Origin: Todiramphus chloris collaris
Lineage: Eukaryota > Chordata > Aves > Coraciiformes > Alcedinidae
Reading direction: 5' to 3'
Assembly: GCA_025345505.1 (NCBI GenBank)
Contig: JANVCC010000120.1
Coordinates: 1,964,284-2,028,283, forward strand
DNA: 64,000 bases
The position numbers were made by a program, and so were the translations under genes. Below are positions 1 through 10,245 of the stretch, piece after piece; the first letter of the stretch is position 1; each line of letters begins with the position of its first letter. Under the pieces are notes generated by a model. It was not told the origin of the DNA. It saw only the letters and a list, made by a program, of their open reading frames with translations, and searched no databases.

Positions 1-310
1 GGATGCTGCGGTGATCTGGGATCCTGCCATCACCTGGGATGCTGCAGTGATCCGGGATCCTGCCATCACCCGGGATGCTGCGGTGACCCCAGATGCTGCC
101 ACGACCTGGATGCAGTGCCATGGTGATCCGGGATTCTGTGATGACTCAGGATGTTGTGGCATCCCAGAACGCTGCAGCACCCAAGGATGCTGGGATCCCT
201 GGGATTCTGGGATCCCTGGGATGCTGTGGTGCCCTGGGTTCCTGTGGTGACCCAGGATGCTGCACTTCCCTGGGATGCTGCAGCAACTTGGGATGCTGTG
301 AGACCCCTGG
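1..310. repeat. 36-bp minisatellite in NKAIN1 intron 5 (runs off the left edge)
   Basis: Three successive 36-base units begin at 1, 37 and 73, each opening with GGATGCTG and containing a GGGATCCTGCCATCAC-like core. After about 110 the units decay into shorter GGGATGCTG/GGGATTCTGGGATCC variants that continue to about 310. The array starts at the window edge, so its true length is unknown. It ends about 80 bases before the acceptor of the next NKAIN1 exon. Several open frames cross it, but they only reflect the repeat period. Confidence 0.85.
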
Positions 311-331
311 ATGCCACCGGGGTGGGGGTGA

Positions 332-475
<144 letters not shown>

Positions 476-514
476 TGAGTCCAGGGCAGGGGAAGACTCA
501 GGGGTCCCCAGAGA

Positions 515-961
515 TGGCCCCCCGGGAGGCCACGGAGATGATCCAAGGGCTGGAACCCCTCTGCTGGGAGCCAGGCTGGGAGAGCTGGGGGGGTTCAGCC
601 TGCAGAGGAGAAGGCTCTGGGGAGACCTTCTGGGGGCCTTGCAGGACTTCAGGGGTCCTGGCAGAAAGATGGGGACAGAGTTTTGAGTAGGGCCTCTTGG
701 GACAGGACAAGGGTTTGAAACTGGGAGAGGGAGATTCAGACTGGAGAGAAGGGAGAGATTGGTGATGCTGAGGGTGGGGAGAGCCTGTGCCAGGCTGCCC
801 AGAGTGGTGGTGGCTGCCCCATCCCTGGCACCATTGCAGGGGAGGTTGCCCGGGGCTCTGAGCACCCTGCTCTAGGTGCAGATGGCCCTGCTCCCTGCAG
901 GGGGGTTGGACCAGATCACCTTGAGAGGTCCCTTCCCACCCAAACCAGTCTAAGATTCTAG
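515..961 (+). repeat. CR1 retrotransposon 3' fragment
   Basis: The fragment carries the CR1 3' body: a GCCACGGAGATGATCCAAGG box, a TTCAGCCTGCAGAGGAGAAG box and a GGACAGGACAAGGG box. It ends in GGGGGGTTGGACCAGATCACC, then AGGTCCCTTCCCACCC and a short ATTCTA-type tail. It is 5' truncated, as is usual for CR1, and lies only about 40 bases inside the NKAIN1 last intron. Confidence 0.9.
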
Positions 962-1194
962 GATGCTCAGGGATGCGGGAGCCCCTCCAAAGCACCTCAT
1001 CACTTCTCCTAACCCATCAGATGTGGGCCTGAGCCCCCTCAGCCTCACTATAAAGCCCAGCAGCTCTGGCAGGGCAGGGGCCGGGCAGTTTTGGGGGGAT
1101 CGTGCCCTCATTTTGCTTTCTGCTGCTTTTTGTTTGCTGAGCCTGCACCCGTGGGGGCTGCCCAGGGGGGAGCAGCAGCTCTTCAGATAAGTGC

Positions 1195-1385
1195 AGCTGA
1201 CTTTTTTTGGGTTTTTTCCTCTCCCTTACCCATTAAGCTTAACTAGATAAACGCTCAAATGAGATAAGGCTGCAAAATCTAAAGGGATTAGCCTCGTGCG
1301 GGCTTTGCCGGGTGCCAAAAATTAATTATATTTTAAGGCTTCTATGCAAATTCAAGGGCACGGCACACAATTAGAGATGCAGAGA
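1195..1385. promoter_or_regulatory. AT-rich islet with octamer, GATA and homeodomain motifs (candidate enhancer)
   Basis: This stretch breaks sharply from the GC-rich intron around it. It contains two AGATAA motifs (1245-1250 and 1262-1267), GGATTA (1285-1290), ATTAATTATA (1321-1330) and a perfect octamer ATGCAAAT (1344-1351). It is not part of either flanking CR1 copy. A clustered, repeat-free motif islet in an intron of a neural gene is typical of conserved non-coding elements, but conservation could not be tested here. Confidence 0.3.
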
Positions 1386-1924
1386 GGGGGCTGTGGTGGA
1401 ACAAGTGCATTCATGATCTTGCTCGGCCCTCCCTGGGTGTTTGGGCACAGTCTCCTGGGTGCCCACAGCCAGTGAGCACCCATGGGTGCTGTGCACCCCA
1501 CGTCAAGCCAGTTCTTCCCCAGGAGGCCTTGGTGTGAGCAGGGATGGCAGGATGGGGGCTTCCCAGGATGGGGGCATGGATGGTGGCACTGGCATTTCAC
1601 TGCTGTGTCACCTCGGGGTGGGAGCGGTGCCAGCACCCTTGTCCTGGAGATCAGTGTGGGTGTCCTGTCCTCCCCCAGCCCTGTGCCCACCACCTTCGGG
1701 GGTGCACAGGAGAACGGTGCCCCATGGACATGGCCCTGGGGAACTCCTTCAGACCTGCCGTGGTGGGATGGTGCAAAGCCACTGTGACAAAGAGGGGCAG
1801 CAGGGAAGGCAGGGACAGGGGGAGCCCTGCCTGACCCTCTCCTGCCTGCAGCCTTCAGCAGCACGAGGGGTACTGGGGGCCCAGTGTTCCCCAACCACTG
1901 CAGGATGAGCGTTGGGAGCTGCAG

Positions 1925-2640
1925 CATTTGGGGATATCAGCAGGAATATCCAGGCCAGCTGAAGAGCAGCTCTGTGGAAAGGGACCTGGGAGTCCTGGTG
2001 AACAACAAGCTCAGCAGAAGTGACCACTGTGCTGCTGCTGCTGCTGTGGCAAAGAAAGCCAGGGGAGTGCTGGGTCACATCACCAAGGGCATCACCAGCA
2101 GAGATAAAGAGTCATTATCCCACCCTACTCTGCCCTGTCAGGCCACCCCTGGAACACTCTGCTCAGTTTTGGTCCCCACCATACAAAAAAGGCTGGAGAG
2201 GCTCCAGGAAGAGCCACCAAGATGATCCAAGGACTGGGAAGCTGCCATGCGAGGAAAGGTTGAAAGACCTGAGTTTGTTCATCCTGGAGAAAAGGCGGCT
2301 CAGGGGAGACCTTCTCACCATGTTCCAGGAGGTGGCTACAAAGAAATCAGAGACTCCCTTTTGACAAGGAGTCCCATGGTGACAAGAGGTGATGGGGACA
2401 AGTTACTCTCGGGGAGGTTCCAGTTGGACACAAGAGGAAAGGTTTTCCCAGCAAGGACAATCAGGCATTGGAATAATCTCCCCAGGAAAGTGGTGGAGTC
2501 CCCAACACTGGACACCTTTAAGACTTGGATAGAGAGGATGTGGGACCAACTTGTCTAGACCAAGAAAGGTTGGACCAGATGGTCCTTGAGGTCCCTCCCA
2601 ACCTGGGATTCAATGATGATGATGAAGATGATTCTGTGAG
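1925..2640 (+). repeat. CR1 retrotransposon fragment, diverged subfamily
   Basis: The body begins near the CR1 box GAAAGGGACCTGGGAGTCCTGG, followed by GTGAACAACAAGCTCAGC and GCCAGGGGAGTGCTGGGTCAC. It continues through CATCCTGGAGAAAAGG and GGTTGGACCAGATGGTCCTTGAGG to a 3' tail near 2637. It differs from the copy at 515-961, so the two are independent insertions of different subfamilies. A remnant of the reverse-transcriptase C-terminal region is present but broken by frameshifts. Confidence 0.88.
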
Positions 2641-3534
2641 CACTATCAAGTTTAGATATACAGATGACCCAAAAGCTGATGGCAGAGAAACTTGGTGCTG
2701 ATACCAGGATGGGAAAGACCTCAGGAGGGGGCAGAGGAGCTGGGGAAGTCCCTCCCCTCCCTTTCTGGGAGGTGTTGAACCCAGCCCTGTATCCTCTGCA
2801 AAATCCAGCACTCCCCTGGTGCTCCCCTGTGTGCCCAGGACCTGTTCTGGGGGGAAGGTCACAACCAGGACCCTGCCTTGTATCACGGCACCTCCATCAC
2901 CCTGACAGCGGTGGCAGATTGGACTCGTGGGCACGGGGTGACAGCGGGTCCCACAGTGACATGGTGACACCCAAGGGAGACCTGCCAGGGTGCTGGGACA
3001 CGGGCAACCCCAGCTCGGGGAGGGGGACACTTGGGGTCTCGGTGCCACCCGTCACCGGTGAGCACAAGGTGCTGTCCCTGCTCAGTGGAGTGGAATCCGG
3101 TCACTTGTGTCCCCAGGGGCCAGCCAGGCAGCACCTTGCAGCTCATTCTGCAGTGACCAATTAGCGGTAATTGTCTTAATGAGGAGTTGCGAGGGAGGGC
3201 TTCCACCCAGCGGAAGGAGGAGGATGTGCCATGGCAGCACCCACTCCTCGGCCCCTTGGGTCCCTCCAGCCCGGCCAGGCTGGCACCAGGACCCCCCTCG
3301 TGTCGCATCCCCCCTGCCCAGGCTGGGGCTGCCGCCTCCCCGGTCCCTCCCGCAGCGGCTCGGGGCTGGCGGCTGCGGCCTGGGCACTGGTGGCACGGGT
3401 GGGTGGCAGCGGGGTGGGCAGTGTGGTTGTGCCACTGCCCGCTCTGGCCTCGGCCAGTCTGTGAGCCAGGATCGGGCCCCTGCCCAGCGGCCAAATCCTG
3501 CCCACGAGGTGCAGAGCAACGGCCCCGTGCACGC

Positions 3535-4165
3535 GTGTGCACACGGACGGTCCTGAGCGGGCACACGCCTCTGCGCACAGCTGCACACATCTGTGCACAC
3601 GTGTGGCTGTCTGCACACGCCTGTGCACACGTGTGGGTGTCTGCACACGTGTGGGTGTCTGCACACCCCTGTGCACACGTGTGGGTGTCTGCACACGCCT
3701 GCAGGCACAGCATGTGCTGGCACACAGCATGTGCTGGCACACAGCTACCCGTGCCTGCACACGTGTGCACACGGGCACACGTGTGTATCCACGGGCATGC
3801 ACGTGAACCTGCCTGCACAAACCTGCACACAGCTGCACATGCCTGAACACAGCTGCACACGCCTGCACACAGCTGTACACAGCTGCACACGCCTACACAC
3901 AGCTGCATACAGCTGCACATGCCTTCACACAGCTGCACACACCTTCACACATCTGCACACAGCTGCACACGCCTTCACACACCTGCACACAGCTGCACAC
4001 ACCTGCACACAGCTGCACATGCCTGCACACAGCTGCACACAGCTGCACATGCCTTCACACAGCTGCACACACCTGCACACAGCTGTACATGCCTTCACAC
4101 ATCTGCACACAGCTGCACACAGCTGTACATGCCTGCACACAGCTGCACACAGCTGCACACGTGCC
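3535..4165. repeat. Minisatellite of ~10-bp CTGCACAC units with E-box arrays
   Basis: From about 3820 to 4160 the sequence is an almost unbroken run of 10-base units (AGCTGCACAC, GCCTGCACAC, GCCTTCACAC, ACCTGCACAC). Junctions between units create about 18 CAGCTG E-boxes. The left part (3590-3800) has longer units with CACACGTGTG, each holding a CACGTG E-box. Alternating purine-pyrimidine CACACG/TGTGCA stretches could adopt Z-DNA. The Cys-His-Thr-rich open frames on both strands are repeat artefacts. Confidence 0.93.
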
Positions 4166-4573
4166 CAGCAGCAGCCAGCCACAGGCCTGTGCAGCACACC
4201 CCAGACCCCAGCACTCACCAGCTGATGCCAAACGGCTCCTACTGGGAGCAAGCTGGGAGGACGGGCAGTGTGGACAGGGGTCCTGGGCCCCTCCGTGTCC
4301 CCTCAGTGCCCTCCAGCAGCCGGGGATGGGTGAGCAGGGCAGCCCCGGATGGCAGTCCCTGTGTCACTGGTGAGGGGGGGACATCAACCCATTGGAGTCT
4401 CCCAGCCTGGCCCCAGTTGCTCTCTTGCATCTGGGGGAGCGAGGGGGTCGGGGTGCTGGCCATGTGAGAGACACTCTGGGCCACCCCAGCAGGGCCTTGC
4501 AGTGTGAGGTCAGGTGTCGGGCACGACATCCCCATGCCACCCCTAACTCCTCCTTGTCCCCTTGTGTCCCCAG

Positions 4574-4583
4574 GTCTGGGTAA
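4574..4583 (+). CDS. NKAIN1: NKAIN1 terminal exon, coding part (T-S-G-stop)
   Basis: After the acceptor CCCCAG (to 4573) the exon opens GTCTGGGTAA. The first G completes the Thr codon split by the intron, then TCT (Ser), GGG (Gly) and TAA (4581-4583) end the protein as ...LQPLYTSG, the C-terminus I recall for mammalian NKAIN1. Only 10 coding bases lie in this exon, so no ORF finder would detect it. The exact phase match across 4.1 kb of intron strongly supports it. Confidence 0.93.
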
Positions 4584-4771
4584 CCTCCTCCTGCCCTGGA
4601 TCCGGCCCCAGCCCAGCGTGGGAGCCAGAGGCGACAGGACCCCCCTAGAGCGAACTGTCCCACACCCGACGACACGACCCCAGCGAGGGGGGGCCAGACC
4701 GTCGAGCTGCCTGGTCCCCTCCTGCTTCCCCACACCCCACAACACCCCCGACAAAGGAGCCAGGAGCTGCA

Positions 4772-4836
4772 CATCCATCCATCCATCCATCCATCCATCC
4801 ATCCATCCATCCATCCATCCATCCCCCCATCCATCC
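4772..4836. repeat. (ATCC)n microsatellite in the NKAIN1 3' UTR
   Basis: Uninterrupted ATCC units run from 4772 to about 4824, followed by an imperfect CCCCATCCATCC tail to 4836. It lies about 190 bases after the NKAIN1 stop codon and so would be transcribed. Confidence 0.95.
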
Positions 4837-5504
4837 CCCCTCGGATACCTCCGAGCCCAAAGCACCCACCCACAGCAGGATTTGCGGGGGGGGAGAGGGG
4901 GGCTGGCTACAGGGGGACCCTCCAACAAGTCGTGCCACCCTGCCGAGCTGCCTCACCCTGACACGGGGACACACGGGGGGGTGGCATCGCTCGCCAGACA
5001 TCGTTTTCTTCTGTTTCTCCCGTTTTGGTTTTGACTTGGAGCAGCAGGACCCATCCTGGGGGTGGGAGGGGGGCAAGAATTGGCCGGTTTGGAGCAAACT
5101 GGAAACGGGGACAGGGGATAAACACCTCTTTGGGGACAGCGGGGCACAGAGAGCAGCTTTCTTCTCCACGGCGTTGGGACAATTCCCTGAAACGCCGGTA
5201 TTGAGAATTGGGCTGGCCCCAAAACTGGGGTTTTTGCTCCCAGAAGGGATTTTTCAGCCCCCCCCCTCCCCTCTCCAGTGATGAACCAGCGTTGAAGGGG
5301 CTCAGTCCGGGATGCTCCCCTCACCCCGAGGCTCTGGCTCCGGTTGTCAACATCTTGCCTCGAGTGGGGGGGACATGGGACACTGACCCCTTTGAAAGCC
5401 CCTCCCCCCCTGTACCCCATCCCATATTTTTTTGGGGGGGGGGGGTCTTGCTCAAGTCTGGCAACACTGCCCGCCCGTTTTCATCTAATGAATGTTTTGG
5501 GTTG

Positions 5505-5590
5505 GGGTTTGTTGGTTGGTTGGTTGGTTGATTTTAATTATTGGGTTGGTTGGTTTGGGGGTTTTGTTTTTTGTTTGTTTGTTCATTTTG
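5505..5590. repeat. GGTT/GTTT-rich simple repeat in the 3' UTR
   Basis: GGTTTGTTGGTTGGTTGGTT at the left and GTTTTTTGTTTGTTTG at the right form a T/G-only simple-sequence tract. The corresponding RNA would be GU-rich. No function can be read from it. Confidence 0.85.
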
Positions 5591-6495
5591 TTTTATTTCT
5601 TTTAATTTGAAGTGCCTGAGTAGACTCTGGCTGAGCACAACCCCCCCCCCCCCCAAGGCTGACATGGTGCCTTCAGCAACACTCTGCCCACCCCGGGGCT
5701 GCCCCAGAGCCCCCAGTTTGGGGCTCCTCTGCCACCCCACCCCACCCCACCCCGGCTGCTCCATCCGTTTGGGGTCTGGGTGGCAGTTCAGGTCTGGGAA
5801 CAGAAAAGGGGTGATGTCAGCACATGGGGAATGATTATTGGGGGGGGGGGGAGATGTGCAAGGTCCGCTGGGCAGCAATAGCTTTGCAAACTGAAGAGAA
5901 GCTGGAAATTAAAAACCTCGGAAGAATCTGGAAGGGGACAAAAGCAGTTTCAGGAACCCTCCCAGCTCTCCCCTGCCCTCCTGGTTCTCCTTTCTTTCCC
6001 TGGAGGTGGGATGCAGTTTCTCCTGGATCTGGCCCCAAGCCCACCCTTTGCATCTGGGACCGGGGGGGTGGTCTCATGAATTTTGCCTCCCAGGCGTTTT
6101 TCCTCCAGTCACGGGGGTGATTTGGGGATTTGTTTTTATTTTTTTTCGTTCACTCTGGAGTGGTTTTTTGTCCTTCCCAACAAGCAGCCGTGAAGTGCCA
6201 ACGACCAAAGCTGTCCAAGCCCAAACCCAGGGCAGGGGATGAGCTCTGTCCCCCTACGAGCCCCTCCACCACCTCCAGCCAAGCTGCGAACTTTACAGGC
6301 AATAATTTTTCCTCTTGTTCACCCTCTTTTTTTTTCCCAGAAAAATTGTCTTTTTCAGGCAACAGATCCCACTTTCCCCCCCCCCCAAACAGATCCCCAT
6401 CCCCATCCCCAAGCGCTGCCCAGCCCCAGGGACAGCAGCATCTCCGGGGTTTATTTTCCTCTGCAGGACCAAGGATGCTCTCGCTGACCCACTGT

Positions 6496-6527
6496 GGGAT
6501 GGGATGGGATGGGATGGGATGGGATGG
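6496..6527. repeat. (GGGAT)n microsatellite in the 3' UTR
   Basis: Six perfect GGGAT units from 6496 to 6525 are followed by GG. G-triplets spaced by two bases could form a G-quadruplex in DNA or RNA. Confidence 0.95.
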
Positions 6528-6755
6528 ACGGACACCCACCTGCTCAACACCCTTCTCAAACCCAGCAGGAAGCAGAGGGAAACATTTGCCATCATTTCAA
6601 ACTCATTCAAAAGAGCTTCCCCCCCAGCCCGGGCTCGGCAGGAGCCGGGCACCGGCGCTCTACGACCTTTGATTTTTTTTTCTTTTCCGTTGGCTTGTTT
6701 TTATATAAGACTGTATTTGTAACGTGAACCGAGGATTTCTTTTCTATTCTGTAAT

Positions 6756-6839
6756 TATAAAAGTCGAAGAAAAGTTTCATCCGATGGCTTGTTCTGGTTT
6801 TGGGGCATTTCCCTTCCTTGTGCAGCTGAATCGATTAAA
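6756..6839 (+). terminator. NKAIN1: Candidate NKAIN1 polyadenylation signals
   Basis: A TATAAA hexamer at 6756-6761 is followed by a GT-rich stretch (about 6785-6806). An ATTAAA hexamer at 6834-6839 is followed by GTGGTGGGTTTTTT. Both are recognised variants of AATAAA with suitable downstream elements. A canonical AATAAA at 7019-7024 sits at the start of an A-run and is a third possibility. The sequence does not decide which is used. Confidence 0.5.
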
Positions 6840-7109
6840 AAGTGGTGGGTTTTTTTAATTTTTGCTTCTTTCCCCCCCCTGTTATCGCTGCTGGTTCCAG
6901 ATCTGCCTCACCCAGGTCTGTGCTGCCTTATAACCCAGCGCTTTGTTTTAATGATGCTTTGGTGAGATTCTGCCCCCTCCCTCATTGCCCACAAAAGCCA
7001 TTTGCTAAAAAATGGAAAAATAAAAAAAAAAAAAAAGAAAAAAAAAAGCAGAAATGCAGAAAAGCAGCATCCTCCAGGCTGCGTGTGGGTACCAGAGACC
7101 CTCAGGCTG

Positions 7110-7241
7110 AGGGAGGGGATCCTGCCCCTCTGCTCTGCTCTGCTCTGCTCTGCTCTGCTCTGCTCAGACCCCCCTGCAGTGCTGGGGCAGCTCGGGAGTG
7201 CTCAGCACAGCAGAGACAGGGACCTGGTGGAGCGGGGCCAT
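7110..7241 (+). repeat. CR1 fragment, + arm of a palindromic CR1 pair, with (TGCTC)7
   Basis: The sequence GGATCCTGCCCCTCTGCTC, then CCCCCCTGCAGTGCTGGGGC and AGCAGAGACAGGGACCTGGT, matches the CR1 copy at about 14408-14520 in the same orientation. Inside it a (TGCTC)7 microsatellite (7131-7165) replaces the normal CTCCCAGGGCTCTGG stretch. The fragment stops abruptly at about 7241, where CR1 sequence of the opposite strand begins. Confidence 0.85.
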
Positions 7242-7840
7242 CGACCCCCTGGGGAACACGGGCCAGGCTCTCCCCACCCTCAGCATCACCAATCTCTCCC
7301 TTCTCTCCAGTCTGAATCTCCCTCTTTTAGTTTAAACCCATCCCCCCTTGTCCTGTCCCAACAGGCCCTGCTCAAAAGCCTGCCCCCATCTTTCTGCCAG
7401 GCCCCTTCAAGTCCTGCAAGGCCCCCAGAAGGTCTCCCCTTGGGGAGCCTTCTCCTCTGCAGGCTGAACCCCCCCAGCTCTCCCAGCCTGGCTCCCAGCA
7501 GAGGGGTCCCAGCCCTCCCAGCATTGCTGGGGCTCCTCTGGCCCCGCTCCACCAGGTCCCTGTCTCTGCTGTGCTGAGCACTCCCGAGCTGCCCCAGCAC
7601 TGCAGGGGGGTCTCTCTCTCTGCCCAGAGCCCTGGGAGCAGAGGGGCAGGATCCCCCCTCCCCTGCTGCCCACGCTGCTGGGGTGCAGCCCAGGGTGCCA
7701 GTGGCTCTGGGTGCCAGCGCACGGGGCTGGCCCAGCTCCAGCTCCTCACCCCCAGCACCCCCAGGTCCTTCTCCACAGGGATGTTCTCAATCCCTTCATT
7801 CCCAGCCTGGGCTGACACCAGGGCTTGCCCTGGCCAAGGC
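7242..7840 (-). repeat. CR1 fragment, - arm of a palindromic CR1 pair
   Basis: Read on the minus strand this is a CR1 body: GTCCTGTCCCAACAGGCCCT and CAGGCTGAACCCCCCCAGCT are reverse complements of boxes in the + copies. It has no 3' tail, because the left end begins inside the body at a GGGCCAGGCTCTCCCC box. Bases about 7550-7650 are the reverse complement of 7130-7230, so the two arms can fold back on each other. Confidence 0.87.
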
Positions 7841-9699
7841 ACAGGACCTTGCCCTTGGCCTGGTTGAACCATGGGCCCACCTCGGGGGAGGGGTGGGGGA
7901 GGAAGGTGGGCAATAGAAATTCCAAAGCCAGCTCAGGACCAGTCACCAAAAAACAACCTGTGAATTTTGTCACGGCTCCTCTTCCCTGCATCCCGAGCAG
8001 CACCTCCCACTCCAGAGCCTCATCCCAGCAGTGGTACCGGCATCACTGGGTGGCTCCCAGGACATCCCTCCAGCTGCAGCTGGACCACTGCTGGTCTCCT
8101 GATGAACCTGGGTGCCAGGCACCCACCCTGGGCTTCTTGGGCAAGGCTTGGCACTGGCATGGCCCCCGCAGAGGATATGATCTGACCTTTAATGCCCATC
8201 CCAGCATGACTCATGAGCAGAGCAAGTGGCAATACCTTGGCTGGGAGCATCACCACATCTACCCCATTGTCTGGGCACGTTACGTTCTCAAATCACCCAT
8301 TTCTCTTGGGAAATGGATATGAAAACATTTGCCTTTCCAACTTCCACAGGACAGCTGGACTCCTTTCCCCTCCCAGTTTGCATCCTGTGCATCCTTAGCT
8401 GAGCAGGGAGGATGCTCAGCATCTGAGCTGGTTCCTTTCCCCCAGGTCCCCACAGACAAAGGGCTCATCACCCCCATCAGCTTCCTACGGTTTTCCAGCT
8501 CTGGTTTTCAGAGCAATGGGGGAAATTCTCCAAACTAAAAATGATCTGAATGAGCACTCAAATGGCACCAAGTGTCCCCAGTATGAGATGTCCCCCCCTC
8601 CTGCTCCCATCCCAGACTGAAGCATGGGTGCAGCAGCCCCAGCAGCGATGTTCTCACTGCCCCAAAACCTTTTAGGGCACCTTACCTTTAAAAAGCATGT
8701 CAGTGTGGGCATTGCATCGCTACCCACAGCCATGGGGGGGTTGGGGGGGGCCTTCACTTTGAATCCCTTACACCCTGGGCTGAGCCAGTCCCTCCTCACA
8801 GTCACTGTCCCCTTCCTGGCTGTGGCTGAGATGTAATTACAGAGTCCGAGCATCTCTTGCTGCTATCATGTGAAGAAACCCTGTGTCACTGTAAACAGGA
8901 AGGGCAGGAAGAAAAACAAGTTGATTTTCTTCCATCTCAACCCGAGCAAAGAAATGGCTGAGGAGCAACAAAGGATTAATTTAACCCCGCACAGAAACGC
9001 CGGCTCCCTCCCGCAGCCGCGGGACCCGGGCAAGTCACAGATGTTAAGGAGTAAAAAAGCCGCTTTCACAACCGCAGACAAAAGCATAGAGATGCTTTTC
9101 AGGGACTCGAGGAGATGTGTAGATCCAGCTGCCACAGTCCTAGGTGTGCTGAGCTAAATACGGCTGGTTCCAGAGAAATGGGAGCAGGACTGGGAGAGAG
9201 GCCGGTAGGATGCGGTGGGGGAATGGGAACAACGATGCTTTCGTGCTTGGAGGTGAGCTCACCACTTGCTCTTGGTGGTAAATTGATTAAGAAACAAATC
9301 CTCATCTTTCTTCTTTCCCCTTTGATTCCTTACTGGAGATGTTCTCCAGTGGTCCCTGCCAGGCAGAAGTTTCAGTGGCATCCCCAGGGGACACCCTCCT
9401 CCTGGCATCACGCTGCCCAGCAGACCCGTGCCAGTTTGGCTGAGCAGCCCCCAAAATCCCCAGTCCAACATCCCTAAAAAGGTGCAGTTTTTGGGGCTCC
9501 CATCAGCTCAGTCCCAGCTGGAAGGTGAATCTTGGATGGGTGCCCACCCAGACAAAGGCGGGATGGACACAATGGGTGCTCTGGTGGGAGCTGCTGGGCT
9601 TTCTCTGCCGGCTGCGGTGCAGCCGCTGGCACGTGCACAACTTTTGTCTGAGGATGCTCAACACAGGGCTTGTCCTGGGCAGAGACTGAAGCACGTGGT
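7841..9699. other. Intergenic DNA between NKAIN1 and PUM1, part 1
   Basis: No exon, RNA gene or recognisable repeat is seen. The stretch is mixed in composition. An AT-richer block at about 8830-9080 holds ATGTAATTACAG, GGATTAATTTAACC and TAAACAGGAAG motifs and resembles a non-coding regulatory element. Open frames here are all under 180 codons and lack splice or family support. Confidence 0.6.
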
Positions 9700-10245
9700 G
9701 GGTTCACAGAATGGCAGAATCCCAGCAGGGTGGGGGTTGGAAGGGACCTCTGGAGATATCTGGTGCCACCCTGTGCTCCAGCAGGGTCACCCAGGTGGGT
9801 TTGGAATCTCTCCAGAGAAGGAGACTCCACAGCCTCTCTGGGCAGCCTGGCACAGGCTCCCACATCCTCACACCAAAGAACTTTCTCCTCCTGCTCAGAT
9901 GGAACCTCCTGGGTTCCAGTTTGTGCCCGTTGCCCCTTGTCCTGTCCCTGGGCACCACTGAGCAGAGTCTGTCCCCATCCTCTCACCCCCCGGGGCCCTT
10001 TATCTCTTGCTCAGCATTGCTCAGCTCCCCTCTCAGACTGCTCTTCTCCAGCTGCACAGCCCCAGGGCTCTCAGCCTGTCCCCAGCACAGAGATGCTCCA
10101 GCCCCTCAGCAGCTTCCCAGCCTCCACTGGACTCTCTCCAGTAGTTCCCTGTCTCTCTTGAATTGGGGAGCCCAGCACTGGGCACAGTGCTCCAGAGGTG
10201 GTTTCACTAGGGCAGAGCAGAGTGGGAGGAGAACTGGTGGGAGCT
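9700..10245 (-). repeat. CR1 retrotransposon 3' fragment
   Basis: The left end is the CR1 3' terminus in reverse (ACAGAATGGCAGAATCCCAG, then GGTTGGAAGGGACCTCTGGAG). The body includes GAGACTCCACAGCCTCTCTG, and the right end near 10245 is the 5' truncation. It is very similar to the + strand copy at about 59600-60080: conceptual translations share the run [20 protein letters not shown] and most of the next 40 residues. Both are therefore young members of one subfamily. Confidence 0.9.

Larger units (their letters stand above)
4584..6860 (+). other. NKAIN1: NKAIN1 3' UTR
   Basis: Non-coding sequence follows the stop codon. It contains an (ATCC)n array, homopolymer G and C runs near 5411-5447 and 5641-5655, a GGTT/GTTT-rich stretch near 5505-5590, and a (GGGAT)n array near 6496. 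The last 200 bases become AT-rich and end at weak poly(A) signals. The 3' boundary is inferred from these hexamers. If the A-rich AATAAA at 7019-7024 is used instead, the UTR reaches about 7040. Confidence 0.7.

Noticed and set aside
2883-4251. Long Cys/His/Thr-rich frames on both strands across the minisatellite
   Set aside because: They follow the CTGCACAC repeat units in several frames and both directions. The cysteine pattern comes from the repeat period, not from a metal-binding or toxin-like protein.
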